64,000 nt of DNA from Gordonibacter sp. Marseille-P4307 (GTDB lineage Bacteria > Actinomycetota > Coriobacteriia > Coriobacteriales > Eggerthellaceae): positions 372,001 to 436,000 of the forward strand of contig NZ_UWPD01000001.1 in the NCBI RefSeq assembly GCF_900604965.1, given 5' to 3'. The first letter of the stretch is position 1. Every line of letters starts with the position of its first letter. The position numbers and the translations under genes are program-made. This document shows positions 1 through 8,447 of the stretch, piece after piece. A model generated the notes under the pieces. The model had not been told where the DNA came from. It ran no database searches and saw only the letters and a list, made by a program, of their open reading frames with translations.

Positions 1-1
1 C

Positions 2-484
2 CTGCATGCGCTGGTGCAGATCGAGGCCGTAGTCTCCCACGGCGACGGCACGCCTCCCCAGGCTGTCGAAGACCGCCATGGCCTCATCGTCGAAGCCAGC
101 AGCAATGCTCAGGCCCCCGCAAGCGCGCTTTCGAGCCAGACCGTTGCCTTCTCCCACTACAACAACATCTCGGCTCAGCTGGGCATCGACCCCGCAACCG
201 GCGCGCTTGTGAGCGGCGGCACCAAGGCCGAAGCCGAGCAGTGCTTCAAGAACATCAAGGCCATCATCGAAAGCGTCGACCATGTGATGGAAGACGCCGT
301 GAAGGTGAACATCTTCCTGAAGGACCTTGCCGACCTCGACGCCGTTGACGAAGTATACGCCGCGTTCTTCCCCCAGGCGCAGGCAGCCCGCCGCGTTGTG
401 GGCGTCAACGCCCTGCCGATGGATGCGCACGTCCAGATCGACGCCATCTTCGGAAACGCCGAGGGCACGCCTCCGGTGAAATAG
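2..484 (+). CDS. Tandem RidA-family protein, C-terminal part (5' end off window)
   Basis: RidA (YjgF/YER057c/UK114) proteins hydrolyse reactive enamine/imine intermediates released by PLP enzymes. The open frame enters from the left edge. Its first residues (LHALVQIEAV) match the C-terminal strand of one RidA domain. A complete second domain follows, starting near VEASSNAQAPASAL and ending with the same kind of strand (MDAHVQIDAIFG). The protein therefore appears to be two RidA domains in one chain, with only the second visible. The substrate-contacting arginine typical of RidA is plausibly in ARRVVGVNALP. A strong hairpin terminator follows. The start codon lies outside the window; a GTG at base 14 is internal to the first domain and is not a credible start. 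Confidence 0.85.
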   Translation: MHALVQIEAVVSHGDGTPPQAVEDRHGLIVEASSNAQAPASALSSQTVAFSHYNNISAQLGIDPATGALVSGGTKAEAEQCFKNIKAIIESVDHVMEDAVKVNIFLKDLADLDAVDEVYAAFFPQAQAARRVVGVNALPMDAHVQIDAIFGNAEGTPPVK

Positions 485-511
485 CCCGATCACGCACGCC
501 CCCTTTTGCGC

Positions 512-542
512 AAGCCCCGCTGTCGTATCGACAGCGGGGCTT
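512..542 (+). terminator. Rho-independent terminator after the RidA gene
   Basis: A perfect 12-bp GC-rich stem (514-525 with 529-540) has a 3-base loop and is followed by TTGTTTC. AA and TT extend the stem on each side, so it may also stop minus-strand transcription arriving from nrdB. Confidence 0.8.
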
Positions 543-589
543 GTTTCGTGCAGGGCATCCAAAGATCGAGCGGCGCGCCTCATTCTGTC

Positions 590-1648
590 CTACAGATCGT
601 CCACCAACGCGGTCGATTTCGCATATGCGGTCGAGCGAGCCTCGAAGAAATCGGTCTTCACCATGTTGGCGTTCGAGTACTGCCCCACCCATTCCATATC
701 GGCGGGCTCTTCCCTGCAATCGTCGAACAACATACCGAAACCGATCTGGCTCCAGCGCAGATTTCCCAGATAGCGCACGTAACGCTTGATCATGTCGGTG
801 GTCAGGCCGCCTATGTCGTCGCCGATAACGTACGTCCCCCAGGCGATTTCCTGGTTCACGCCCTCGATCAGCATCTCGCGCAGATCGGCCACCATCGCCT
901 CGTCGAATAGCTGCGGCTCTTCAACCTGAAGTTCGGTAAGGATGTTGCGGAACAGCCACAGGTGCGTGTTCTCGTCGCGGTTGATGTAGCGAATCTCCTG
1001 CGCGCTTCCGGGCATCTTGCCGTTGCGGGCCAGATTGTAGAAGAACATGAACCCCGAGTAGAAGTAGATGCCCTCCAAAATATAGTTGGCCATGCACACG
1101 CGCAGAAGCGCGCGTGGGCTGCGATCAGCCAGAAACTCGTTGTACAGATCGCCGATAAAGGTGTTGCGCGCAAGAAGATGCCGGTCGTCGCGCCATTGGT
1201 ACAGGATCTCGTTGCGCTTTTCGGGGCTGCAGATGGTATCGAGCATGTACGAGTAGCTTTGCGAATGCACGCACTCCTGAAAGGTCTGGATGTGCAGGCA
1301 CAGGTTCACCTCGTTGGCCGTCACGTACTCCGATACGTTGGGCAGGTTCGCCGACTGGAGCGAGTCCAAAAACACCAGAAACGACAGGATCTTGTCGTAG
1401 GCGACTCGTTCGGCTTGCGAGAGCCTTGGGTAGTCCTTGATATCCTGGGCGAGGTTGATCTCCTCGGGAATCCAGAAGTTGTTCATGGCCTGCCGGTACC
1501 AATCAGACACCCACGGGTACTTCAAGTTGTTGAAGTCGTTCAGGTTGGTGGTGTTGCCCCCGATCATGCGGCGAGCCCGCACCTCGGTATCGCCGTCGGG
1601 GTTGAACAGGGGGGTTCGTTTCAGCTGGTCGTCAGCACCAAGCGTCAT
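590..1648 (-). CDS. nrdB: Class Ia ribonucleoside-diphosphate reductase, beta subunit
   Basis: NrdB holds the diiron-tyrosyl radical that starts reduction of ribonucleotides in NrdA. Metal ligands are seen in FQECVHSQSYSYML, NYILEGIYFYSG and DENTHLWLF. The Tyr after HSQS sits where the radical tyrosine of class Ia enzymes lies. The C-terminal tail (KSTALVDDL) is the kind that docks onto the alpha subunit. The ATG at 1648 is chosen because GAAAGG lies 6 bases upstream; an in-frame ATG at 1654 is too close to it. This gives 352 aa, normal for the family. It lies about 50 bases downstream of nrdA, so the two probably form one operon. Confidence 0.96.
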   Translation of the reverse strand: MTLGADDQLKRTPLFNPDGDTEVRARRMIGGNTTNLNDFNNLKYPWVSDWYRQAMNNFWIPEEINLAQDIKDYPRLSQAERVAYDKILSFLVFLDSLQSANLPNVSEYVTANEVNLCLHIQTFQECVHSQSYSYMLDTICSPEKRNEILYQWRDDRHLLARNTFIGDLYNEFLADRSPRALLRVCMANYILEGIYFYSGFMFFYNLARNGKMPGSAQEIRYINRDENTHLWLFRNILTELQVEEPQLFDEAMVADLREMLIEGVNQEIAWGTYVIGDDIGGLTTDMIKRYVRYLGNLRWSQIGFGMLFDDCREEPADMEWVGQYSNANMVKTDFFEARSTAYAKSTALVDDL

Positions 1649-1699
1649 GGTCATCCTTTCTCGGAAAGTCCGCAATCGTCGCTTCGCCCGTGCTCCGCC

Positions 1700-4219
1700 C
1701 TACGCAGAGCAGCTTTCGCATTCCTCGACTTCAAGCGACTTCGACCGCACGTAGTACACGGTTTTCACTCCGGCCTCCCATGCGCTTGCGTACAGGTCGA
1801 ACACCTGGCGCATGGTGAACTCGTTGGTAATGTAGAGGTTCATCGACTGGGCCTGATCGATATGGCGCTGGCGCACGCCGGCTGCACGAATCGACCACGT
1901 CTGATCGATGAGGTGGGCGGGCTTGTAATACCAATGCGTTTCCACAGACAGCTCGGGAGCGATGCGCGGCAGCATCATGCCCTTCTTCTCTTCCAGGAAG
2001 AAGCGACGCATGATGGGGTCGAGTCCTGCCGAGGTTCCCGCTAGAATCGACGTCGAGCTGGTGGGCGCCACCGCCAGCAGATAGGCGTTGCGCATACCCT
2101 GGCGCGCGACTTTGCCGCGCACCTCTTCCCACGCATCGCCCGCATACCCGCGCTTGTCGAAATAGGCGCCGGTTTCCCAGTCGGAGCCCTCGAAGCACTC
2201 GTAACTTCCGCGCTCGGCGGCCAGGTCGCTGGACGCCTCGATGGAAAAGCGGTTGATGCGCTCGAACACCTCGTCGGCAAACCGCAGATGATCGTCGCTT
2301 TCCCAGCGAATCTTGCGCTTAGCCAGCATGTGATGGTATCCGCTCACGCCCAGACCCACCGAGCGATAGCGACGATTGGTTACGCGCGCATACGGCAACG
2401 CGTAGAAGTTCAGGTCGATCACGTTGTCCAAAGCGCGCACCGCCGTGCGCGTGAGCTCGCGCAGCTCGTCGTCGTCTTCAACCGCAATGCGGCCCAGCGA
2501 CAAGCTGGCCAGGTTGCATACTACGAAATCACCGGGACGAACCGTGGTGACCACCACCGTATCGCCCTGTTCGGTAACCACCTCGCGCGACACCGTCTCC
2601 ATCGCCGAAGTGTTCTGGGCGATCTCGGTGCACAGGTTCGAGCAGTAGATCACGCCGGCATGCGGGTTGGGGTTGGCGCGGTTCACCGTGTCGCGCATAA
2701 ACGCGAAGGGCGCGCCCGTCTCGACCGCGGATTTGATGACCAGCCTCACCACATCCCGCACCGTCATCGTGCGCTTGGAGATGCGCGGATCGGCAACGCA
2801 GTCACGATAGCGGCGCTCCCATTCGTCGCCGAAGCAGTCTTCCAACGCATAGCCCTTCACCACAAGGATCTCGTGCGGATCCATAAGGTGCCATTCCTGG
2901 GACATGTCCTGTTTGGCCAGCTTCCAGAACAGGTCGGGGTAGCACACGGCCGGAAACACGTCGTGCGCCTTCATGCGCTCGTCGCCGTTGTTCGTGCGGA
3001 TCTGCAGAAACTCGGGCAGATCGCGATGCCAGGCATCCAGATACAGCGCGACGGCCCCCGAGCGCATGCCCAGCTGATCGACGGCGACGGCCGTGTCGTT
3101 AATCACGCGGATCCAGCGGATCACGCCGCCCGCAGCCCCCTTGAAGCCGCGGATCGAACCGCCCGTCGCACGCACTTTCCCCAGATACATGCCCATGCCC
3201 CCGCCGAACTTCGACACCTGGGCGAAATTGTCCACCGAGCGGTAGATGCCCTCCAGCGAGTCGGGCACGGTGTCGATGAAGCAGCTCGACAGCTGGTGAT
3301 GCGGTTTGCGCGCATTGGAGAGCGTGGGGGTGGCCATCGTCACCTTCAGCCCGCTCAGCATGGCGTAAAAGCGCTCGACCCATTCCATGCGCACCGCTCG
3401 ATCTTCGCGCATGGCCAGATGAAGCGCCACCCCCAGAAACATTTCCTGGGGCGTTTCGACCGCCTCCCCTTCATGGGTGCGGATGACGTAGCGACGCAGC
3501 ATAAGGTCGAGGCCCGCATAGTCGAACAGCCCGTCGCGCTCATCGTCGATGAACCCGGCGGCTTGGTCGATCTCGGCTCTCGTATAGCTCTCCAAAATGT
3601 AGGAACCGTACAGGCCCAGATCGGTGAGCATGCGCACCTTGTCATAGAAGCTTGCGACCCCGCGTCGGCCCATCTCGCAGGCGATCTTCCTATGGAAGGA
3701 AAACGCCAGCACGCGTGCGGCGATGCAGCTCCACAGCGGCGACTCCTGGGCGGTCAGCTCGACCGCGGCGCGGATCAGGGCATCGAGACGCTGCTGGACG
3801 CCCATGTCGAACTTGACGAAGCCCTGGAAGCGAGCCAGCCACACAGACACGCCGTATACTTCGTCGGCGAAATCGCGCTGGACCGATGCGAGCACCGAAT
3901 CGAGTTCGGGCGCGCCCGCCAATCGAACGATCTCCTCGCGATCGCGGCGCAGGGCGCTGCGGCGGGAGCGGTACAGGATGTACGCTTTCGCCTGGGCGAA
4001 ATGCCCCTCGCCCATAAGCGCTTCCTCTACCAGGTCCTGAATCTGTTCGACCGTGGCGGCAGGGGACTCCTCCATGCGGCGCTCGACCAAACCCAGCATC
4101 CGCTCAAGATCGGCTGCGGACACGGAGGCGGATGTGGCCGCGAACGATTTCTCCATCGCCGACACGATCTTGGAGGCGTCGTATTGCTCGAGCGCGCCGC
4201 TTCTCTTCACTATCTGCAT
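1700..4219 (-). CDS. nrdA: Class Ia ribonucleoside-diphosphate reductase, alpha subunit
   Basis: Catalytic subunit that makes dNDPs from NDPs in the cytosol. An N-terminal ATP-cone (about residues 1-90) suggests allosteric activity control. Redox and thiyl cysteines are visible in HQLSSCFIDTVPD, SNLCTEI and VVCNLASLSLGR. The C-terminal CESC tail is the thioredoxin-linked relay. The ATG at 4219 has AGGAG 7 bases upstream and gives 839 aa; the longer frame to 4243 lacks a ribosome site. It is first in an nrdAB operon, preceded by two sequences resembling NrdR boxes. Confidence 0.97.
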   Translation of the reverse strand: MQIVKRSGALEQYDASKIVSAMEKSFAATSASVSAADLERMLGLVERRMEESPAATVEQIQDLVEEALMGEGHFAQAKAYILYRSRRSALRRDREEIVRLAGAPELDSVLASVQRDFADEVYGVSVWLARFQGFVKFDMGVQQRLDALIRAAVELTAQESPLWSCIAARVLAFSFHRKIACEMGRRGVASFYDKVRMLTDLGLYGSYILESYTRAEIDQAAGFIDDERDGLFDYAGLDLMLRRYVIRTHEGEAVETPQEMFLGVALHLAMREDRAVRMEWVERFYAMLSGLKVTMATPTLSNARKPHHQLSSCFIDTVPDSLEGIYRSVDNFAQVSKFGGGMGMYLGKVRATGGSIRGFKGAAGGVIRWIRVINDTAVAVDQLGMRSGAVALYLDAWHRDLPEFLQIRTNNGDERMKAHDVFPAVCYPDLFWKLAKQDMSQEWHLMDPHEILVVKGYALEDCFGDEWERRYRDCVADPRISKRTMTVRDVVRLVIKSAVETGAPFAFMRDTVNRANPNPHAGVIYCSNLCTEIAQNTSAMETVSREVVTEQGDTVVVTTVRPGDFVVCNLASLSLGRIAVEDDDELRELTRTAVRALDNVIDLNFYALPYARVTNRRYRSVGLGVSGYHHMLAKRKIRWESDDHLRFADEVFERINRFSIEASSDLAAERGSYECFEGSDWETGAYFDKRGYAGDAWEEVRGKVARQGMRNAYLLAVAPTSSTSILAGTSAGLDPIMRRFFLEEKKGMMLPRIAPELSVETHWYYKPAHLIDQTWSIRAAGVRQRHIDQAQSMNLYITNEFTMRQVFDLYASAWEAGVKTVYYVRSKSLEVEECESCSA

Positions 4220-4240
4220 CGGTAAACTCCTGACGATTCG

Positions 4241-4284
4241 CAATATATCTAGCGGTTAACGATGTCAGAAGATACCAGATATAG
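4241..4284 (-). promoter_or_regulatory. Pair of candidate NrdR boxes upstream of nrdA
   Basis: Two copies resembling the palindromic NrdR core CwAtATaTwG occur at 4241-4250 (CAATATATCT, 8/10) and 4275-4284 (CCAGATATAG, 8/10). They lie 34 bp apart, close to three helical turns. Paired boxes at about this spacing are the usual arrangement for the ATP/dATP-sensing repressor NrdR. No nrdR gene is in the window. Confidence 0.5.
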
Positions 4285-4342
4285 TGATCTCCTCCCAAAT
4301 CGACAGGCGACTGACAACTTGGGAGCCCTCCGCGCACAGAAA

Positions 4343-4370
4343 GAGGCCGGACCGTTGCGGGTCCGGCCTC
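4343..4370 (-). terminator. Rho-independent terminator of the cytochrome c gene
   Basis: An 11-bp perfect stem (GAGGCCGGACC and its complement) with a 6-base loop is followed on the minus strand by TTTCT. It lies just past the stop of the NapC/NirT gene and separates it from nrdAB. Confidence 0.85.
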
Positions 4371-4395
4371 TCGAAACTCCTGCAAGCAACGGGGC

Positions 4396-5082
4396 TTACT
4401 TTGTGCCCATCATCTTCTTGTAGTCCTTGGAGCTCATCCAACCGTCGGGAATGACGGAATCGTTATGGCAGTTGGAGCAGTAGTTCACCGAAACCGTGTG
4501 GCCATGGTGGCATTCGGTGCATGCCACGTCGCCGTGGGGCATGGAGTGCGGGTTGCGCTTGGCGTCGATGGACGCAGTGGACTGAACGAACGCGCTTTTC
4601 TCCTGCAAGTCGGAGTGGCATCCGCTGTTGATGCAGAACTGGGTGCTGTCCTGAAGGCCTCGAGCGGCAACGAGGTCATCAAGCGAATGGGCCTCGAGCG
4701 GGTACTCGTAGTTGCCGGAAACCCAGGAGGCAGCCTCGGAAACCTGCTCGCCGATGGTGGGAACGTGGCAGCCCATGCACTGCATGCCGGCCCCGTGCTG
4801 GACGGCATTGCCCGCTTCATCGTAGTTCGCATGAGCATACGCCAGCATGCCGTTCGGATTGGAAACCTCGTTGCCCATACGGTCGGTCGTACCGTTGGCC
4901 CACGTGTCGTAGTACTCGTCCATCGGCGTGTGGCAGATGGCCGCGCAGAAGCCGGCGGTATTGTGCCACTGCCAGAACCCGATACCCAAGGCAACCACCA
5001 CCACGGCTACGACGCCCAGGATCACCAAGCGGTTCTTCTTCGGTTTTTTGGGTGCGGGCTTAACGTTGTTGTTCTCGTCCAT
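4396..5082 (-). CDS. NapC/NirT-family membrane-anchored multiheme cytochrome c
   Basis: Quinol-oxidising cytochromes of this family pass electrons from the membrane quinone pool to periplasmic reductases. After a short basic cytosolic tail there is one transmembrane helix (about residues 17-40) and then an extracytoplasmic domain. Five haem-type motifs are visible: CAAICH (three residues between the cysteines), CMGCH, CINSGCH (four residues), CTECH and CSNCH. The ATG at 5082 has AGGGAG 6 bases upstream; a TTG two codons earlier is less likely. The gene stands alone with its own terminator and no reductase beside it, so its partner is unknown. NrfH/NapC-like is the best description. Confidence 0.9.
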   Translation of the reverse strand: MDENNNVKPAPKKPKKNRLVILGVVAVVVVALGIGFWQWHNTAGFCAAICHTPMDEYYDTWANGTTDRMGNEVSNPNGMLAYAHANYDEAGNAVQHGAGMQCMGCHVPTIGEQVSEAASWVSGNYEYPLEAHSLDDLVAARGLQDSTQFCINSGCHSDLQEKSAFVQSTASIDAKRNPHSMPHGDVACTECHHGHTVSVNYCSNCHNDSVIPDGWMSSKDYKKMMGTK

Positions 5083-5366
5083 TATCAACTCCCTTGTCTG
5101 ATCGAGACCTTTTTTCCAGGCGGCGCCCTCTACGCCGCCTGCACCCGATTCGGATGCAACGGGAACCTGCGGCTCTCAACCAATCGAGCCTTCCCATCGA
5201 CCGTAGATTATGCCCCCAAACACCCGCTTTGAGTATCACCACAAAGGGGGGATTTTCTACATTTCCGAAGGAAAAGGCGGTTTAGAAGTGGGTTATTCGC
5301 ATAACCGTGCGATTTTTCACGAAAAAACGCGGGCGGAAGAACCCGTCTCGCCGCCCGCTCTTCCGC
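5083..5366. other. Non-coding gap upstream of the cytochrome gene
   Basis: This stretch lies between the cytochrome start and the rpsI terminator and should contain the cytochrome promoter. No gene or clear sigma-70 promoter was found. A run of short A/T-rich blocks around 5228-5330 is the most promoter-like part. Confidence 0.4.
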
Positions 5367-5397
5367 AAAAAAAGCCCGCCGGAAACCGACGGGCTTT
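5367..5397 (-). terminator. Rho-independent terminator of rplM-rpsI
   Basis: On the minus strand a 12-bp stem with one G-U pair closes on a TTT loop and is followed by seven T residues. It lies 28 bases past the rpsI stop. Confidence 0.9.
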
Positions 5398-5424
5398 TCG
5401 TATCTGCAATACGTTCCAGCGAGT

Positions 5425-5817
5425 TTAGCGCTTCGAGAACTGCGGACGCTTGCGGGCCTTCTTCAGACCGTACTTCTTGCGCTCGACCATACGGGAGTCG
5501 CGCGTGAGGAAGCCGGCTTTCTTCAGCTCGGGGCGATACTCGCCAGCACCCAACAGGGCGCGGGAGATGCCGTGGCGCAGAGCGCCGGCCTGACCGGAGA
5601 CGCCGCCGCCGTTCAGAAGGGCGACCACATCGAAATGGCCTTCGGTGTCGGTCACCTTGAAGGGGGCAACCGCGAAGTCCACCAGAGCCTGACGACCGAA
5701 GTAGTCAAGGGCCTCGCGACCGTTGACGGTCACCTTGCCCGTGCCGGGAACCAGGCGAACGCGAGCCGTGGCGTTCTTCCTACGGCCGGTGCCGTAATAC
5801 AAAGCTTCATTTGCCAT
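5425..5817 (-). CDS. rpsI: 30S ribosomal protein S9
   Basis: A 130-aa protein with the S9 hallmarks: [19 protein letters not shown] near the N-terminus, [19 protein letters not shown] in the middle, and the conserved basic C-terminus [12 protein letters not shown] whose final residues reach the ribosomal P site. It is 2 bases downstream of rplM, the near-universal L13-S9 operon, and a strong terminator follows. Confidence 0.98.
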   Translation of the reverse strand: MANEALYYGTGRRKNATARVRLVPGTGKVTVNGREALDYFGRQALVDFAVAPFKVTDTEGHFDVVALLNGGGVSGQAGALRHGISRALLGAGEYRPELKKAGFLTRDSRMVERKKYGLKKARKRPQFSKR

Positions 5818-5819
5818 GA

Positions 5820-6254
5820 CTAGCCCTCCATCTTAAACTCGCGAGGCTGCTGGGCCGCATGGGGATGCTCGGGGCCAGCGTACACCTTGAGCTTCTTACC
5901 CATCGCGCGACCAAGCGTGTTCTTGGGGAGCATGCCCTTGACGGCGTGCTCGAGAACGCGCTCGGGATGCTTGGCGATGGCCTCGTTGAAGGACTCGGAC
6001 TTGAGTCCGCCGGGATAACCGCTGTGGCGATAGTAGCGCTTGTCGGTGGCCTTGTTGCCGGTCACGCGAATCTTCTCGGCGTTGATGATGACCACGAAGT
6101 CACCGGTGTCAACGTGAGGAGTGTACTGAGGCTTGTTCTTGCCGCGCAGAATCTTAGCCGCTTCAACAGCGACGCGACCCAAGATCTGATCTTCAGCGTC
6201 GATCAAGACCCAGTTGCGCTCAACCTCAAGGGGCTTTGCGTAGTACGTCTTCAC
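5820..6254 (-). CDS. rplM: 50S ribosomal protein L13
   Basis: L13 is an early-assembly 23S rRNA-binding protein. Diagnostic segments are [49 protein letters not shown] and [11 protein letters not shown] choose the GTG at 6254 because GGAGG lies 7 bases upstream and the product is then 144 aa, matching the family. The open frame continues to 6464 but shows no L13 similarity there. First gene of rplM-rpsI. Confidence 0.96.
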   Translation of the reverse strand: MKTYYAKPLEVERNWVLIDAEDQILGRVAVEAAKILRGKNKPQYTPHVDTGDFVVIINAEKIRVTGNKATDKRYYRHSGYPGGLKSESFNEAIAKHPERVLEHAVKGMLPKNTLGRAMGKKLKVYAGPEHPHAAQQPREFKMEG

Positions 6255-6651
6255 TTCTATTCCTCCAAATACCTGTTTGAAATTCGCTGCAACGTCCGTT
6301 GCGGTGAACCTCTCCCGCTTGCGCGGGGCGTTGGTTTTCAAAAGTGCAAGGCCCGCGGACGCCGGTTTCCTACGCCGACACGCCTGCCCTGGCCTGGACA
6401 ACCAAAAGCGGTGGCGCCTCCGCTGCTCTTGCTTCACGGGGCTTTTGAAAGCAAACGAATGCATTGTACTAGGCGGGTATGCGCCGCGTCAACGAACAGA
6501 GGGCGCTTGATCGGGGATTCTTCACGAAAAGATATCTCTGAAAAGTTCACGTGTTCCGAATATCAACGCATAGGAACGAGGGGTCTGGCACCTGCATCCG
6601 TTTTCGCCTGCGTTATCATAGCTACGAGCAAACCGAGCCGAAAGGGGCCGC
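6255..6651. other. Divergent intergenic region between rplM and metA
   Basis: About 400 bases without a supportable gene. It must carry the rplM-rpsI promoter and its untranslated leader, and the metA promoter. Inverted segments such as CAAAAG...CTTTTG near 6340-6450 could fold in the rplM leader, as L13 leaders do in other phyla, but I cannot match a known leader or a SAM riboswitch. Confidence 0.4.
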
Positions 6652-7740
6652 ATGCCCATCAGAATCCCCGACGCCCTGCCCGCAAAAGAGACGCTTGAGG
6701 GCGAGAATATTTTCGTGATGACCGAGCACCGCGCCGTTCACCAGGATATTCGTCCGCTGAAGGTGCTGCTGCTGAACCTGATGCCCACCAAGATCACCAC
6801 CGAGACGCAGATCATGCGCAAGCTCTCCAACACCCCCCTGCAGATCGAGGTTCAGCTGCTGCAAACCGTCAGCCACCAATCGAAGAACACCTCGAAAGAC
6901 CACCTCGAAACCTTCTACCGAACCTTCGATCAGGTGAAAGACGAACGGTACGACGGGCTGATCATCACCGGCGCGCCCGTTGAGCGCCTTGACTTCGAAG
7001 AGGTGGACTACTGGCCCGAGCTGTGCGGCATCATGGAATGGAGCCGCACCCACGTCCATTCGACCTTCCATATATGCTGGGGAGCCCAGGCGGGCATCTA
7101 CTACCATCACGGGGTGCGCAAGCGCGATCTGCCCAAGAAAATGTTCGGGGCCTTCGAGCACCGCCTGGTGAAACCCTCCTCTCCCCTGGTTCGGGGGTTC
7201 GACGACCACTTCATGGCGCCGCACTCGCGCCATACCGAGGTCCTTGCCTCCGAGATCGAAGCCAACGGAAACCTCGAACTGGTATCCGTGTCCGACGAAG
7301 CCGGCGTCTACATCGCGAAAAGCGTGGATAATCGGCAGTTCTTCGTGTTCGGCCATCCCGAATACGACGACGACACGCTGAAGGCGGAGTACGACCGAGA
7401 CCGAAAGGCGGGCATGAACCCTGCGCCGCCCAGGCACTACTACCCCGACGACGACCCAACCCGAACGCCGACGTCCACCTGGCGCGCCCATGCCCAGCTT
7501 CTCTACACCAATTGGCTGAACTATTACGTGTACCAGACCACACCCTACGATCTGAGCAAAGCAGGCGCGCAGGAGGCGACCGAAGATGCGACGACGGGAC
7601 GCCCGAACAGCGGCCCGGCCCCGAAAAGCACTGAAAGCTCTCCCTCTATACGCGCCGCAAACGAAGACGACGACGGGTACGACCCGTACTCCGACCGCCG
7701 CAGCGAGGCGCCTCTGTTCGAGCGCGACCCCTGGCGTTAG
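6652..7740 (+). CDS. metA: Homoserine O-acyltransferase (MetA family, probably acetyl-CoA using)
   Basis: Activates homoserine for methionine synthesis. The catalytic Cys142 is in HICWGAQAG, and His235/Glu237 are in FVFGHPEYD. Residue 111 is Glu (GAPVERLDF). In this family Glu111 favours acetyl-CoA, whereas Gly111, as in the E. coli enzyme, favours succinyl-CoA; the product is therefore likely O-acetylhomoserine despite the family name. The protein is 362 aa, about 55 residues longer than usual. The extra C-terminal tail is acidic and low in complexity and has no recognised domain. Start ATG follows AAAGGGG. Confidence 0.93.
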   Translation: MPIRIPDALPAKETLEGENIFVMTEHRAVHQDIRPLKVLLLNLMPTKITTETQIMRKLSNTPLQIEVQLLQTVSHQSKNTSKDHLETFYRTFDQVKDERYDGLIITGAPVERLDFEEVDYWPELCGIMEWSRTHVHSTFHICWGAQAGIYYHHGVRKRDLPKKMFGAFEHRLVKPSSPLVRGFDDHFMAPHSRHTEVLASEIEANGNLELVSVSDEAGVYIAKSVDNRQFFVFGHPEYDDDTLKAEYDRDRKAGMNPAPPRHYYPDDDPTRTPTSTWRAHAQLLYTNWLNYYVYQTTPYDLSKAGAQEATEDATTGRPNSGPAPKSTESSPSIRAANEDDDGYDPYSDRRSEAPLFERDPWR

Positions 7741-7776
7741 CCCCGCGGCGCCAGCGCACACAGGATCTGCGGCGGC

Positions 7777-8445
7777 CTATAGGGCGAAACGCCGGAGATC
7801 AAGCCCAAGGAAGTCTGGAATCACAAGGTCGGATACTGCGGCAAGCTCGGATTCGGTCGAGCATGAAGGCGAGCTGTACACGCCCACGCAGCGCACCCCC
7901 GAAGCCGCCATGCTCTCAAGCGCGTAGGCGGAGTCGTCGAAACCCCAGGTGCATTGCGGCTCTACGCCCATGATCTCGCAGCATCGACGGAAAATGAACG
8001 GATCGCGCTTAGTGCCCTCCACGTCGTCCACCGAGACGATCGCATCCAGAAACGGGGAGAATCCGACGCGTTCCAGCCCCGCTTCAAGGAACGAACGCGG
8101 GCTGGACGACGCCACGGTGATGCGTGCGCCCCGTTCGCTCAAGCGGCGCACGAACGCCAGCGCCCCGGGACGTCCCTCGGCGCGCTGGCGATAGAAATCC
8201 AGCATGAACGCATCGATCCGGGCCGCAACGGCCGCGCCGCTTGCTCCGATGCCGAAGCCCTGATGGAAGAACTCGCCCGCCTCGGGAAGCGTGAGGGTGT
8301 TCAGCCGGTCGCGCTGCTCTTTGGACAGGACGACTCCCGCCGCCCGCGCAACCGAGGCCTCGGCATCGAGCCACGCCCCGATCGAATCGATGAGCGTCCC
8401 GTCGCAGTCGAAGATGAAGCCCACATGCGACAGATCGGGTTCCAT
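7777..8445 (-). CDS. HAD-superfamily phosphatase/phosphomutase-like hydrolase
   Basis: All four HAD motifs are present: DCDGTLIDS (nucleophile Asp) near the N-terminus, a serine-rich motif II in TVASSSPR, Lys in GTKRDP, and GFDDSAYAL for metal binding. The cap lies between motifs I and II, as in the beta-phosphoglucomutase/Gph subfamily. The gene is 222 aa and starts 2 bases after the hom stop, so it is the last gene of a lysA-hom operon. The substrate cannot be read from sequence. A role as the missing phosphatase of an amino-acid pathway (for example phosphoserine or histidinol phosphate) is possible but only a guess. Confidence 0.88.
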   Translation of the reverse strand: MEPDLSHVGFIFDCDGTLIDSIGAWLDAEASVARAAGVVLSKEQRDRLNTLTLPEAGEFFHQGFGIGASGAAVAARIDAFMLDFYRQRAEGRPGALAFVRRLSERGARITVASSSPRSFLEAGLERVGFSPFLDAIVSVDDVEGTKRDPFIFRRCCEIMGVEPQCTWGFDDSAYALESMAASGVRCVGVYSSPSCSTESELAAVSDLVIPDFLGLDLRRFAL

Positions 8446-8447
8446 GC

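Noticed and set aside
6255-6464. 70-codon N-terminal extension of L13
   Set aside because: No similarity to L13, basic shadow-like composition, and a good GGAGG site at the shorter GTG start.
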